Source: Eutypa lata
Lineage: Eukaryota; Ascomycota; Sordariomycetes; Xylariales; Diatrypaceae
Assembly: GCA_022661535.1 (NCBI GenBank)
Contig: JAKULF010000006.1
Span: 620,001-684,000, forward strand
Reading direction: 5' to 3'
Length of the DNA: 64,000 nucleotides
Every line of letters begins with the position of its first letter. Position 1 is the stretch's first letter. Of this stretch, positions 1 through 12,471 are shown one piece after another. The position numbers and the translations under genes were made by a program. The notes beneath the pieces were generated by a model that saw only the letters and a list, made by a program, of their open reading frames with translations, was not told the origin of the DNA and searched no databases.

Positions 1-8
1 CTTGCATG

Positions 9-15
9 TACTTTG
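9..15. repeat. Target-site duplication, left copy
   Basis: TACTTTG directly abuts the left terminal inverted repeat and is repeated at 1071-1077 after the right one. If the next T is counted the duplication is 8 bp (TACTTTGT), which is the usual hAT length. Confidence 0.7.
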
Positions 16-1070
16 TTGCCTCATCACTCAGGCCTCTCTCCGTAAGGTGGCTACGCCACCGCAGCTGCGGCGGTGCAGCTGCGCTGCGGCTAGTGGTTCC
101 GTACCAAATGTACCCACTAAACCCAATACGGAAAGATGACCCACAAAAACCAAAAGCTGACGGAAAAAGGCCTGATCTCATTTGGTGATTTTCGGGCCTT
201 GCCGTATCGAAATGGCCCATTTTATATGAAATAAAAAAACAACATTACTTTTTCATTTTTTAATAACAAATTAAATAAAATACGTATAACTTAATAAAAT
301 ATACGGTTAAATTCGAAATTAAATAAAATTTATAAAAATATATTTATAAATTTATATAACCTTAAAAAAAGTTTTTATTTTTAAATAAAAAGTAAAATTT
401 CTTATCGTATTTAATATTTTTATTCGAACGCTTTTTTAATTAATATATTATTACTATTATTTTAATTAATAAAATCATAACGCTTTAAGCTTTTTTTATA
501 TAATTTTACTTTTAAACGGCCTTTTACGAAATAATTAAAGTAATAATAATAATATATTAACTTAAAAAGCGTTTTAATAAATTATTTTATTAAAATTAAT
601 ATATTATTATTATTATTATTATTATTTTAATTATTTTAAAAAAAGCCGTTTAAAAATAAATATATATAAAAAAAACTTTTAAAGTTATACTTTTAATAAT
701 ATAATAAATAATTATAATATATTTACTTAAAAAGCGTTTAAATGCGATTTTATAAAGTAGTTTTTATAAAGTAATTTATTAATTTAACTTCGTACGGCTT
801 TAATTTAACCTCGAAAAAATTACGAAAATTCTTATACGTTTATTAACTTATAACTTTTTTATTTAAAAAGTTTTAAATTTATTAAATTTAATTTCGTTTT
901 ATTGCGAATTGTTTTATAAAAAAGATATAAATTATAAACATTTTTAAACCCGAAAATCACCAAATAAGCTCAGGCCGCCGTAGCTCGAGTCCTATCCCTG
1001 CCCTTTGATTGGTCGGAATTTTAGTGGGATATTGGTACTTAGAGCTACGGCGGACTGAGAATTGAGGCAA
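16..1070. mobile_element. RIP-degraded TIR DNA transposon relic (non-autonomous, hAT-like?)
   Basis: Left end TTGCCTCATCACTCAG (16-31) and right end CTGAGAATTGAGGCAA (1055-1070) are near-perfect terminal inverted repeats. They are flanked on both sides by TACTTTG. A second inverted match lies further in: TTTGGTGATTTTCGGGC near 180-197 pairs with CCGAAAATCACCAAAT near 950-965. Between these arms the core is extremely A+T rich and nearly devoid of CpA and TpG, while CpG survives, as expected after RIP. The left arm holds a hairpin (46-60) and two GCAGCTGC palindromes (61-68, 75-82). The right arm holds a 12-bp inverted repeat, CCGCCGTAGCTC at 975-986 against 1042-1053. No transposase frame remains. 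A target duplication of 7 or 8 bp suggests a hAT-type element, but the superfamily is inference. Confidence 0.75.
210..945. other. AT-rich RIP core
   Basis: This is the inner part of the TIR element. It is made almost only of A and T, has many TpA steps and no usable reading frame. Remaining C and G sit mostly in CpG. It has no counterpart elsewhere in the window. Confidence 0.7.
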
Positions 1071-1077
1071 TACTTTG
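1071..1077. repeat. Target-site duplication, right copy
   Basis: TACTTTG immediately follows the right inverted repeat and matches 9-15. Confidence 0.7.
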
Positions 1078-2543
1078 TACCTTCCCTGTAAAAGTGGGAT
1101 CACATATTCGTACTGTAATGTTCTTGTGGCTGATGCTCTTCATACGAAGTAATATTGAAGTTAATAAAAGAACAATGTTGTCTTAACTTTACCTACCTTC
1201 AACTTATAGCATAGGCAAGTAAGCTATTTATCGGTTTCTGTATGATGTAAGTGGTCTACTATGTATTTGTATTATAATGGTAATCTTATGTACCTATCCC
1301 TTATGATATGATATGCATACAGCATATATGATATATATGCATTAGGTAGGTATCTAGGTAGGTAACTACAACATAACATAGAAACTGGTATTATTGATAG
1401 ATAATTTCGATCTTAGCTCTTTTCATCCATTGGCAGCTCAGGATTGAGGTTTTTTGGATACCGATTTACAGGATGGGAAACTGAAACGGAGGGAGGTGGC
1501 GAACAACCTTTAGCAGTAGGTGTCCTAATTATTTCAATGCAACATTTCATCTGTAAACCCGGAGCATTCTTTCCAGGGAAACTAGGAAACTACCTACATA
1601 GTTCAGCACGTGAGATAGAGCCGTCGCAAAACCGTTCAGTATTCAAATGGTGGTTGCATTCAAAGCCGGTCTCTTTTTATCCCATGTCGTTCGTTCAGTT
1701 GTTTGCTTAAAATCCACATCCAAAATACGCCTTTGTCCATTGTTATTTTGACTGCCAGCTCTTGCAGTATTTAGCTACATTGCTCCAAGGTCGTTTTACT
1801 TAATTTATCTTCACTTGCCCTACTATTTGATGGATGTGTTATATTGAATACCTACTATAAAGCATATAACCCAAGGTAAACATCGATGACAATAGATTAA
1901 TCCGATCTTAAGCATAGCGCTTCGTTCTGACTCGTCTATTAGAAAGCCACTTATTTCGAAGCAGCGAAGTAAAACAAGGCTAAAAGCACGATATCCAAGA
2001 CATTTACCAATACCACACAACACGTCTATCTGTCTCCCTTATCATTGCATGCTGAGACCCTTCGTGATACCCTACCGATCTTGTAGGGCAGGCAGAGCAG
2101 ATATATGTTTCTACGATGTCGATTCTTATTAGAGGCATCATTCTGATTCTAGGTATTCCATCTCTATCTCCATCTACATTTCCATCTGCATCTGCATCTG
2201 CATTTCCCATAGTTAGTCTATCTCGTACATCATCCTTAGTCATATAACTTGGTAATTATATGAGTCTCCACTCTAATAAGTCTACCTTAGCCTAGGAAGT
2301 ACCCTTGACCCTGACCAACTATTACTTCTTGTGTCATTTCTGTTCAAATCCTGGCTCATTTCCTAGTAATAATTTGGAAGTCTAACGTTACGACCTAACG
2401 ACACGACTTTCACATCTATCTCATCCTACGACGTCCTACCCTATCTTAATTTTCTTACCTTCGACATTTCGATGATCGCCTGCGCTTGATACCACGTGCC
2501 CACTTGGACAAAGTCCAGAATTTGACGACAATAAATCGCCGTC
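1078..2543. other. Intergenic, upstream of the MAPKKK gene
   Basis: No supported gene. It contains TAGGTAGG words near 1343-1364 and short AT-rich runs. It probably holds the promoter and 5' leader of the downstream kinase gene. Confidence 0.5.
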
Positions 2544-5500
2544 ATGTCTGCTGAGACATCGCCGCGCGCCGTGCGATTTTCACAGGGCGAAGTTGAGCTC
2601 GTCCAAGATAAGATGAAGGGATCGCGACCAATTGCTATAACCACCGATTCCGACGCTTCGGGGTCTTCTGAAGACTACGGTTCCGACCCACACGAGCTCG
2701 AACGTCAAGACGCATTGGGCCATCTAGCACCTTATGGTGATGGAAGTCTTTCTAGTTCTATGGCTTCGCTCGCCCCCAACTCAGTAGCCAACACAACTGG
2801 CCGCCATCGCAGTAGCAATGCCGGCGAGCAGAATTCAAACCATGCGAGTTCTGCTACCAATGGTGCCAGTGCCCGCCAGCAGCAAAGACCCCTCGTTACC
2901 CGAACCCCCTCGAGCACCTACGCGCCCCAGCGTGGTCCCCATCCCGGTACCCAACCTTCTTTCACTCTCAATACTAGGTCCGGTTCCCGTCCCCGTCGGA
3001 GTGACCCCGCCGATAAGTTTCGCGACCAAGAACCCGCATATCTGCGCATGATCCGGGACCAGCGTCCCAATGGCTACTTTGACCCCTACACCCCTAATAG
3101 TGTCGATTACTCCGATGAGGAATCGGAAGGGGAGACCCCCTCTTCCGAAGGGGTCTTTGATGACCGATTTAACGACGAGACCATAATGTTTCAAAATCTA
3201 GTCGACGACAATAAAGCGACCGAGGAGGATCTATTGGATCCAGATAACCGCGAGCGCTTAGAATGGCATGGCATGTTGGCAGCAGTCTTGACCGGAGATG
3301 TTGTAAGGCAAGAAAAGAAACGTCTCATCGGAACCTCGGAGCAGGAAGGGGGGATCAATGCACATAAGGCCGAGCTATGGATAGGTATCAGGTCCAAGAT
3401 GACTGGACGCCCGCTTGCACTGCAACGAAGGATCATTGAAGAGGGCCGTGCGAATCTCGACAGGATCATTGATGAGATCATCCGCTTCGAAGTCCAGGGC
3501 GAGAGCGAAGTCGGCAAACCCCCTATCGAGCAAATTCGCGATGTCGTCAAGAAGATTGAGAGGTGTGAAAGCTTGTACCCTTCATGGGAAGCTCTAGGCG
3601 CCGCCCACAAGACCGTCAACTCTCCGCCATTCCAAGAGGCCTACAATGCCGTGATGTCCTGGTATATTACCAACGAGATGATTAACACCGAGCTAGAAAT
3701 CTTGAAGAAATGGGTTGGGAACGACGAATTAGATTTTCAGAAGACGAAGCAGAGGTCACCGAGCACCAACGGTCTCAGCGACGAGTCTTCTTTCTTAGAT
3801 CGGCTGCTGAAGGAAGACGGCCTGAAGTCTTTGCATGATGATGACGAGGCTGCTAAGCGGGAGAACGCGATCAAAACGAAGACTCTCATTCGAAGAAGCA
3901 TGCTGACAAATATTTCTAACACCATTGCGAAGGCCAAAGAAACACTCATTATGAACTCGGTTGCTTTCCAAAAGCGGCATCTTCCACCATACATCGAGGA
4001 AATCTTAACACTCATCACCTTTCCGTCTCGACTAATAGAAGAAATCATCAAAGTTCGTCTAGCTTACGCTAGGAAGATGAAAGAAACGGCGCAGAATAAT
4101 ATCATCCTCACTGACCAGATGATATCGCAATTCGAACTCCTATTAAAGCTAGCAATCCGGATCAAACAGGAATACCTGACAGTATCGCAGCCCCAGCCAG
4201 GCTGGCAATTACCGGCAATGCTTGATGACACGTTCGACCAAGTTGTGCTTGATGCCCTGAGATACTACTTCAAAATGCTCAATTGGAAGCTGAGTAGGAA
4301 TAAGAACACGTTCAAGGAAGCCGAATTGCTGTTTCAGGAATGGGACTTTGCTAATGAGATCGGCCGGCACCTCCAGGGAGGTGATGTAGAGGTTGCAGAG
4401 CAATTCAGCAATCTCACCTACAAGGCTCTTAACCGACTGAGCCAGACTTTTGAGCGCGAGCTGCAGCGAAAACCCAAAGAGAGTGCTAGTGATATGAGTA
4501 AAAGATATATGCAAGTACTAGACTCTGTACGAGTACGGCAGAGGATGTTGCAGCGATTCTCAAGAATGTTAAGCGACCATTACGAAAATGCCTCGGACAT
4601 GAGTATCGCCTTCGCGGCAGAGAATCTCAGAAATTTGTACGAAAGGCTTTCAGTCACTGGTCACTTCCTGGTCGATGAATTCGAAGGTTATCAAGTCATT
4701 GCCTCGCCCGCTCTTGCAGGTCGCGATGAAGAAATTCCCACTATCCTACGGAATTGCTTTCACGATGAACCTTCTGACGACCCCACCGATCCGTATATTT
4801 TAATCCTCAGGCCTGAAACGCCACTTCACTGGTTCGGTAATCGAAGCCAGCAGGCTCTCGATCTTGGCTCTCTCGATATGAAGGTCGGCCAGATGCGACT
4901 CATAGCTGATGGTTCCCAGGTCAGATTGGCCACGGCAAGGAAGATCTTCTTAGAAACCATCGACATGCACCTCGATCTCATCGTTGAGGCTCGCTCAAAC
5001 TTACACAAAGTGAACCACAAGCTCATGGAGATTAGGAAAGTTGCTTTCAAGTTGTCAAACACCTTCATGGACAGCGTTGGAGTTATCCGAAAGCAGACCC
5101 AGGGCCTAGACTGTCAGAATCTGATTCAGACATGTTTCGTTTTCGCCACTGAATTTGGTCAACGATCCCTGCTCTATATGGATAGTAATCGCCGACAAAT
5201 GAATAATTTAAAACTTACCAAACTTGGCCTAGATTGGGTCAGTTTCATCTGCGACGATTGCAAGGTCAACGACCGGCTTTCTTTTCGATGGGCAGTACCG
5301 GCGCTTGAATTTGCGATGAGCATGACTAGAGGTCGGCATATTCTCGCTCTAGGTGATGATGAATATGCTAGATTGCGAGCCAAGGTATCCGGGTGCATGT
5401 CACTACTAATATCCCATTTCGATATCCTAGGTGCCAAGTCGAACCAGGCAGCACAATCGGAACGGGAGCGTATCGAAGCTCTTATCGGGCAGTCTAAAAG

Positions 5501-6687
5501 GTTTGACAAGAATGACCAAGAAGCCGCCGAGTTTACCCAAGAACAGCGACTGCGGAAGATTGATGACATCGACGAGATGCAGAGGCAGGTGGTCGCTGAG
5601 CGTCAAGGACTTGGACGTGTTTTGGAGGTTTCAAACGAGGTGGACAGATCTCTGGCTTACCTCTCCTCTTCAGCTACGAATGTTACCATGAGATGGCAGC
5701 AGGGACACTTTGTTGGAGGAGGCACATTTGGCAACGTCTATGCTGCTATGAACTTAGATACGGGTCATTTGATGGCAGTCAAGGAGATTCGACTGCAGGA
5801 CCCCAAGTTGATCCCACAAGTTGCCACCCAGATCAAAGACGAGATGGCCGTCTTGGAGGTACTAGATCATCCCAACGTCGTGTCGTATCATGGCATCGAA
5901 GTCCATCGCGACAGAGTCTACATCTTCATGGAATTCTGTTCAGGTGGCTCATTAGCAAACTTGTTGGAGCACGGTCGTATTGAGGATGAGCAGGTTATTA
6001 TGGTTTATGCGTTGCAGCTCCTAGAGGGTCTTGCGTATTTGCACGAGAGCGGCATTGCTCACCGCGATATTAAACCAGAAAGTAAGTCAGCCCGCAACTT
6101 CATATTTGATCATTATAGCCACTAACAGTATGCTAGACATCCTTCTTGACCACAATGGCGTTATCAAGTACGTTGACTTCGGTGCAGCTAAGGTCCTCGC
6201 ACGACAGGGCCGTACCATAGTCCACGGAATAACGGCACCAACGAGGCCAAATAATTCGATGACGGGTACTCCAATGTATATGTCGCCTGAGGTTATCAAG
6301 GGCGAAAATCCAGGCCGCGCCGGGGCCGTCGACGTGTGGTCGCTAGGCTGCGTCATCCTCGAGATGGCAACCGGCCGGCGACCTTGGTCAAACCTTGACA
6401 ACGAATGGGCTATCATGTACAACATTGCTCAAGGCAACCCGCCTCAACTGCCAAGCTTGGACCAGCTGAGCCCACAGGGTATTGATTTCCTGCAGCGATG
6501 CTTCGCTCGCAATCCTAAGGAGAGGGCGAGCGCTGTCGAGCTGCTTCAGCATGAGTGGATCATGGCTATCCGAAACCAAGTCGTCGAGCCACCGACCCCA
6601 AGTGACAGTAGCGGATCGGCCCAAAGCACGCCCCATCCAACCTCGGCAGGCAGCAGGGCTAGCGCCAGCGGCGACGGGTTTTATTAG
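2544..6687 (+). CDS. MAP kinase kinase kinase of the osmotic-stress (HOG) pathway, SSK2/SSK22/Os-4 type
   Basis: Two exons, 2544-6081 and 6137-6687, are joined across a 55-nt intron (GTAAGT...CTAG) lying between the E and N of the catalytic HRDIKPEN motif. The product is 1362 aa. Residues 1 to about 230 are low-complexity and Ser-rich. A long helical regulatory region follows. The kinase domain spans about 1050-1320, with the glycine loop GGGTFGNV, the AVKEI lysine, HRDIKPEN, DFGAAK and the activation segment ending MSPEV. In this family the kinase receives the signal from the Ssk1 response regulator and phosphorylates the Pbs2-type MAPKK in the cytoplasm. The stop TAG at 6685 is followed in the same frame by open sequence to 7047, so the C-terminus may be longer. 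The family call rests on length and on the C-terminal kinase with the typical N-terminal region. Confidence 0.9.
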
Positions 6688-7047
6688 GAGAAACACCCAA
6701 CGCCAGAAGCACTGCCGATCTTCAGCGTGACTGAGCCGATCAGGAGGGTAATCTCGACAAACCCACCAACAACATTGACTGAACATCTGTCTCCAGATGT
6801 TCCTTTACCGAGTATAGAGACACTCTTGGGATCCATGTCCGATGTGGGCGCACATGAAATGGCGGAGGATCCAACTGCGAGATTTAGCCATCTTGAGAAT
6901 ATACAAGCTGCTCAAGAGTCTGCTAGGAGAGCTGATGCGAGAGAGACCCTTGCGAGAAGAGTGAGGGCGAATACTGAGCCCGCCGTTGGGGCTAGCTCGG
7001 AAAGCACCGCGGAGCTTTGGTTCGGACCCGCTACCAGCTTGTTGTAA
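6688..7047 (+). other. In-frame open extension behind the MAPKKK stop
   Basis: There are 119 sense codons and then TAA, in the same frame as the kinase exon and separated from it only by TAG at 6685-6687. The reading looks protein-like (acid/basic helical stretch, few rare runs). A 48-nt GT-AG intron at 6678-6725 would remove the TAG and keep the frame, giving a 1466-aa kinase, but its donor (GTTTTA) is weak. Otherwise this is 3' UTR or a fossil C-terminus. Confidence 0.35.
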
Positions 7048-9467
7048 ACTGAGTGGCGGGACACGGAACAGTACCGACCTAAGCCATCATCCACATGCAT
7101 ACATACATATTATATTATACGAATATCAGGGGAGAAGATACAACCAACATCCTTGAAACAAGCAACGAACCAAATCAATCGAGTACGCTCGCTGTATACA
7201 ACTTTTCAGTTCTTTTTGCCCCATTTTCTCCTTTTACCCAAGGGAAACCAACAATAGCAGCACATACATAGCCCTTTTTTCTTTTTGTCTGCAACGGACG
7301 GATGAGAGGATGCATCAGCGATGGCGTCAGAGATACCTACGTCCTACTTGTTTTGTTTTGTCTTTTTTATTATTATTGTTAATTGTCCCTTCTCGCATTT
7401 TCGACACTACCACTACCCAAGAGAGTCAAGGGGGAGGCCAGGAGGAGATCGTTCCATGGGACATACATGGCCGTTTAGCGGCGCGGGAACAACAGCATAC
7501 CTACGTGTGCATGTATGCATTACATGTGTGTATGTACGTTTAATGTGTACGTTTGGACAATGGGACTGGGCTGATGCGAGGGATGAGTAAGGCGGGAAAG
7601 GGGGAATGGGAAGAGGCCACAAGCAGGCCGGCATTACCGCACACGATGAGATTCTGTAGAACTTGGCTGGGCTCGATTCATCTGATTCGCTGTACATCTG
7701 ATTGGTCTATCTATCTATCTGCACTGGATGACCGATGGATTGGCTGGCTGGTCTTGCTGCTGGCCGAGAGAGGCGGGGTACGAAAGGTGAAATAAATAGG
7801 GGAAGACGAACGAGACAAATCGAAATGAAACGGAATTGAACGGCATGGAGGGGGCGGTACGGGAGCGGTTGCTGATGGGGGTTGGGGGAGTATATACATA
7901 TACGAATAGTATGGAATAACAGAACATGTTTAAACTCCAATCTCATCCCTCTTCTTAAATCTCACGATGCTAGGTATTCGATTGATTCCCTCTGAAGTAT
8001 TACGTGCGATTGAATCACTCAAGACCGATTATGAGAACAGAATAGCATTCGTTTACCCGGAATCGACAAAGGTAATTAATTCATCGATAATCCCAAAAGA
8101 GGTATCATCAAATGAAGGAAAGGCAACTACTATTTGAGAAAGAGGAAAATGGAGGCCCCAAAGAAGAGTTGAATTGGGGGGAGGATGAGATGAAGCACAA
8201 ACTCGAAGAGCACGCTTCTTATAGAGACTCATTGACATCCCGGGACAATAAAGCAGCAGCACCATCACATTCAATTAATTAACTACTTACCTACCTACCC
8301 ATCTCCCCCGCTTTCCCATTCGATATTTCGTGCACATATTTATACATTCAAGCCCAGACGCGGCGCCGTCGGAGGGCGAGGATAGCGCAGGTCGGATGCC
8401 GAGTAGATGCAGTCCGGTGTCCTACGCCGATCAGGACCAGGGTTGGCCTATAGGATCTTCTGTCCGCAACGCCGAGCAGACACCATGGAGGGGCGCTGGA
8501 GCGGTTCACTGCTTTTGAAGCCTTAACCAAGACGACTTATAGGCAATATTATGTGTATAGCTGCTTATAACAAGTTTTTTATTATGTACGCAATCCCCTT
8601 TCGCAGGGACTTAAAAAGCAGTGAAATTTTGGCGTGTCGAAGTCAACACCCCGTCCCCCTCCGGCCTTACGGGGAAAGAAAGCCCCCCCGAGTACTGATA
8701 TCTGTTTCGCGAACTGCGAGGCAATTAATAAGTGGGATTAAAACATTGTCAGAACACGCTACATATGTAGATGCCTTGCCCATCTACTTACGCAAGCGGG
8801 TGCGAACCGTCAGATAGGTAAATAAACCAACAATATCTGAAGCAACATTAGAGAGATGGTAGCATTCCGAGTCCTGAATCCCGAGTCCTGAATCCCGAGT
8901 CCTTGGCGACAGGCTTAAAAGTATCTTATTAAACACCTCCTAGCGCGAGGGTTTCGGCGAGTTGACTCACCATCGACCGATAGTTAGAGAGTCGCGAAGG
9001 ATGCGGGCTGTCGACGACAAGGGCCTTTGTTGGCTTGCTTGCTTGCTTGTCTGGGCAATGGGGTTAATCCGCCGCAGACCCCGCAGCCCGGATTGTCCGG
9101 CTCTGGGATTCACACTTAGTGCGATCATGTAAGTAGGATCATATCTCCCCGCCGGCGGAAGGACTATGTGACGCAAACCCACTTCCCCAGTATCCGAATG
9201 CGAAGATCTTTGTGGGCCTCCTTACGCCGCACCTTCGCGTTTACTAGGCATGTATGTAAGATCTAAGGAATCTGACATCCTCGGCTCACCAGGTCACAGT
9301 ATACTATATAAGTACATTTAATGCCCCGTTGACAATTTCTAGGGGGGGTCTGGTTTTGTTCATCGCATTTTCATCACTGGGCTACATTTGTATACTAAGC
9401 GTTTATATTTCCTCTCGTCTTACTTAAGAACGAAGGTAGCAAGCACATCATCCATTATACCATCACC
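7048..9467. other. Long intergenic region
   Basis: About 2.4 kb with no supported gene. It holds pyrimidine-rich tracts near 7262-7290, a short tandem CGAGTCCTGAATCC-type repeat near 8867-8902 and TACCTACC words near 8287. The short frames in it have no recognisable motif. Confidence 0.5.
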
Positions 9468-11092
9468 ATGGCGGGGATATCAGAGATCCCCGAGATCCAG
9501 ATCCTGGAAAAGGAGAAGTACTTCACACAAGCCCTCGTGCGCCTCCCCGACGCCCTGCCGCTGCCGCCCCTCGGTCCGTCCTCCGTGCGCATCCGGACCG
9601 AGGCGTTCTCGCTCACGTCTAACAACTTCACATACGGTAAGCACTGACTGAAACAGCCACTTCCTGGGTCCCTGGTTACCTCGTCAAAAAGAGACAACAT
9701 GAGCTGACTCTAGAACGTGATGTCGTAATAAAGCACAGCTAGGGATGCTGCTAGGCTGGTGGGGCGCCCACCCACTTCCCGCGTCGGCGCCACCTCCCTT
9801 CAATGACGCGGCGAAGTACGGCCGCACGAACTGCTGGGGTTACGCGCGCGTGCTCGAGTCCACGTTTCCTGACGTGGCCGCCGGTAGCTACTTCTGGGGA
9901 TACTTGCCCATCGGGACGCTGCCGCAGGACCTGGAAGTCGAGGGGGCCGGTGTGCCTGGCCACGTCACGGTTACCAGCGCCTACCGCCAGCACCTGATGC
10001 GGATTTACAACAGGTATCGCGTCTACCCCGAGAGTAAGGGGCTCGAGATCCAACGGTTGGATGAGGGTATCGCTTATGATGCTTTGTTCAGGGTCATGGT
10101 ACGTATTCTGTTCACCGGACGTTTTGAGTACCTACGTAGTGTGGTGCTTTTAAACACCGGTCATGGTTCAGTTATTGTCGCAGTTGCTCTTTCGGCTACT
10201 ATCTATGTCCCCTTGAAGAGGAGGGGAGAACAAAAAAAGAAACATTAAAGCATCTTAAAACGCAAAATACTAACACATACACACACAAAAACAGCACAAG
10301 ACAGCCTACCTGATGAACAGCTTCGCCTTCAACCCGATCCCGGAGCGAGCCATCCCGCCGGCGCCCAAGCAAACATGGTCCGGCCAAGAGCAAGGCAACC
10401 TCGACGACGCCATCGTCGTCAACTTCGCGCCGGGGTCCAAAGTCGGGCTCGCCTTCGCCTACCTCCTCCGCCACGAGCGGGCCCCCCAGAAGGCGCAACC
10501 GCGCGCCATCATCGCCGCCGCGAGCGAGTACTCGCGGTCCTTCGTCGAGGGCACGGGCCTGTACGACGCGGTCGTTCCTACGAGCGGTGGCGACGCTGAC
10601 CCGGCAGCTATATTGTCGCGCATCTTGAAACAATATGAAGCGCCGCCAACCACGACCACTACTACCACCACCCAGCAGCAGCGCAAGCGTAAGGTGGCGC
10701 TCTTCGACTTCGGCGGCCGCGGCGGCGTGGGTGCCCGCTGGGCCGAGGCGCTGGCGCCCGTCGCCGAGGAGTGGGGCCATACGCTTCTGTACGTGCGCAT
10801 TGGGTCGGAGATCCAGGAGCGCGGCGCGGCGGAGACCCTAGCGGCGTTCCAGGCGCGGTCGACGGGTGCGAGTGCTGCGAGCGTTAACGCCGATGATATG
10901 CGGACGGCGGCTATTGAGCAGGTGGGCGAGGAGGAGTACTATAGGGGGTTGGATGCGTCGTGGGCTGCTTTCAAGAGGGTCAAGGGGTTCAAGGTGCGCT
11001 GGGGCGAGGGCATGGAGAGTGCTGTTAAGGGGTGGGATGAGCTTGCGAGGGGCGAGGTGAAGGCTGATGAGGGGTTGGCTTTTAGGATCTAA
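9468..11092 (+). CDS. DUF2855 family protein
   Basis: Three exons: 9468-9636, 9743-10098 and 10295-11092. The introns are GTAAGC...CTAG (106 nt) and GTACGT...ACAG (196 nt, branch site ACTAAC near 10270). The frame closes to 440 aa. The N-terminal third carries the family-like run TSNNFTYG, then LGWWGAHPLP, KYGR and NCWGYA, and GYLPIG. The middle has KTAYLMNSFAFNP, and the C-terminal half is an alpha/beta region with a Rossmann-like VALFDFGGRGG segment. DUF2855 proteins are found in many fungi and bacteria, resemble medium-chain reductases and have no assigned reaction. The strong G+C third-position bias fits a real gene. A catabolic or detoxifying role is only suggested by nearby hydrolase and oxidoreductase genes. 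Confidence 0.85.
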
Positions 11093-12471
11093 GTTACTTA
11101 GGTAGGTACGTAGCAAGCATTGGCTACGGCTTGGGTTACGTGTATCTATTGCTAGGGTCGTGAATGCCTGACTGATGAATGTCAGAAGTCTTTGAAATGG
11201 ATGACTGACTTATTTAAGTATACTAGGTAGAATGGACATAAACTTGATGCATCTAATACAATGGATCAAGCCCAACCCCTTGTCTACGTAGATATATACT
11301 TAAGTACTTTGAATAGTCTTATAGTGGCAGCGGGTCTATATGGCGAAACATACGTCCCTTATGTAGCTAGAATATTGCACTTTTGTACATCAGAAATACG
11401 TAGTACTATGCAAGTAACTAAGTGGTGGTGTGATTAATACTTTTGACCTAGGTATTTGAAGGACAACATCGTGAGAATTCCGGGGGGTGGGGACGAGGCA
11501 TCGGCTGCGGTACCCTCTAAATTCACTGCTTTTTTAGCCCTACCGAAGGGGGGCCGACCGTAAGCTGACTTGCTTGCATAATCAAATACCTTTCATACCA
11601 ATCTTGAAACGCGTTGGCACTGATTGGTTCGAAAGCTGTCGCACCGGATGTCTCTACTTACACAGCGTGGCACACATGTATACTATAGGCGGGTTGGTTA
11701 TTCAATGCGGGATTTCACAGATAAGGGGAGAGGAAGCATTGCATCTCTTTCCGATACATAAAAAATAGGGGTAATAACAACCAGTTCGGGCTATAGCGCT
11801 CCCTGGCTACCGATACAATGAGTTTTTCTTTTTTTCTTTTTTTTCTTGCACTTCACCGATTAAGATTGACTTCCTTATTGTCTAGTCTTCAAGAAGTTCA
11901 TTGGTGCAACGGACTCTATCAGAAATTGGTTGAGATACGATAGACAACGGTCGGGGTCTTCCCGGTATTCATATGCTCTGAGGAAGACTTCGGTCTCACA
12001 CCCATTAATCATCTAGAATACCTGCAACGTCCCACAATTCTCAGTCGAGGACAGGGAGTCTATTTATTTATTTATCAAATTCATATTTTATTGTCCATCC
12101 TGAGGATGTCGTTAGCATAATTAATAAGCAAAGCAGGCTCCCGTCGCCGTCCTATCATCAGCGTCATAGTGACGCTGAAGATTGCGAAGTAACCCCTCAC
12201 CATTGGATCGTCCCCATGCCAGTGCAAAACATCAATCATCAAACGGCAAATGACGCTGAGCAAAAAATGATAATTTCCCAATAGCAGCTGCTGAGCAATC
12301 GGGGAAAGAGTATAAACCCTCGCATCCCCATCTCACTTGAAAGGCGGAGAAGGAAGTTATACAATCATAATATTATTTACCTTCAGTTACTACATATCCT
12401 TATTACCAATAGATTTTGTTTGACTTAGGTGACATATCAGTCACAAATATTCCTACTTTCCTGTTTAAAAG
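11093..12471. other. Intergenic region
   Basis: About 1.4 kb without a convincing gene. There is a TAGGTAGGTA word at its start, a pyrimidine tract at 11825-11848 and a perfect 8-bp hairpin (CAGCGTCA, 3-nt loop) at 12159-12177. The last 170 bases probably hold the promoter of the hydrolase gene. Confidence 0.5.

Noticed and set aside
2341..2362. TTCAAATCC-like word resembling a tRNA T-arm
   Set aside because: No acceptor stem, D-arm or anticodon arm can be drawn around it.
8867..8902. Tandem CGAGTCCTGAATCC units
   Set aside because: Only two and a half copies; a trivial local duplication with no sign of function.
10199..10780. 193-codon minus-strand frame across the DUF2855 gene
   Set aside because: Shadow of the G+C-rich coding strand; no independent evidence.
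12081..12281. 66-codon frame on the minus strand and the 8-bp hairpin at 12159-12177
   Set aside because: The frame is short without motif; a single short hairpin of this size is expected by chance and no terminator role applies in a fungus.
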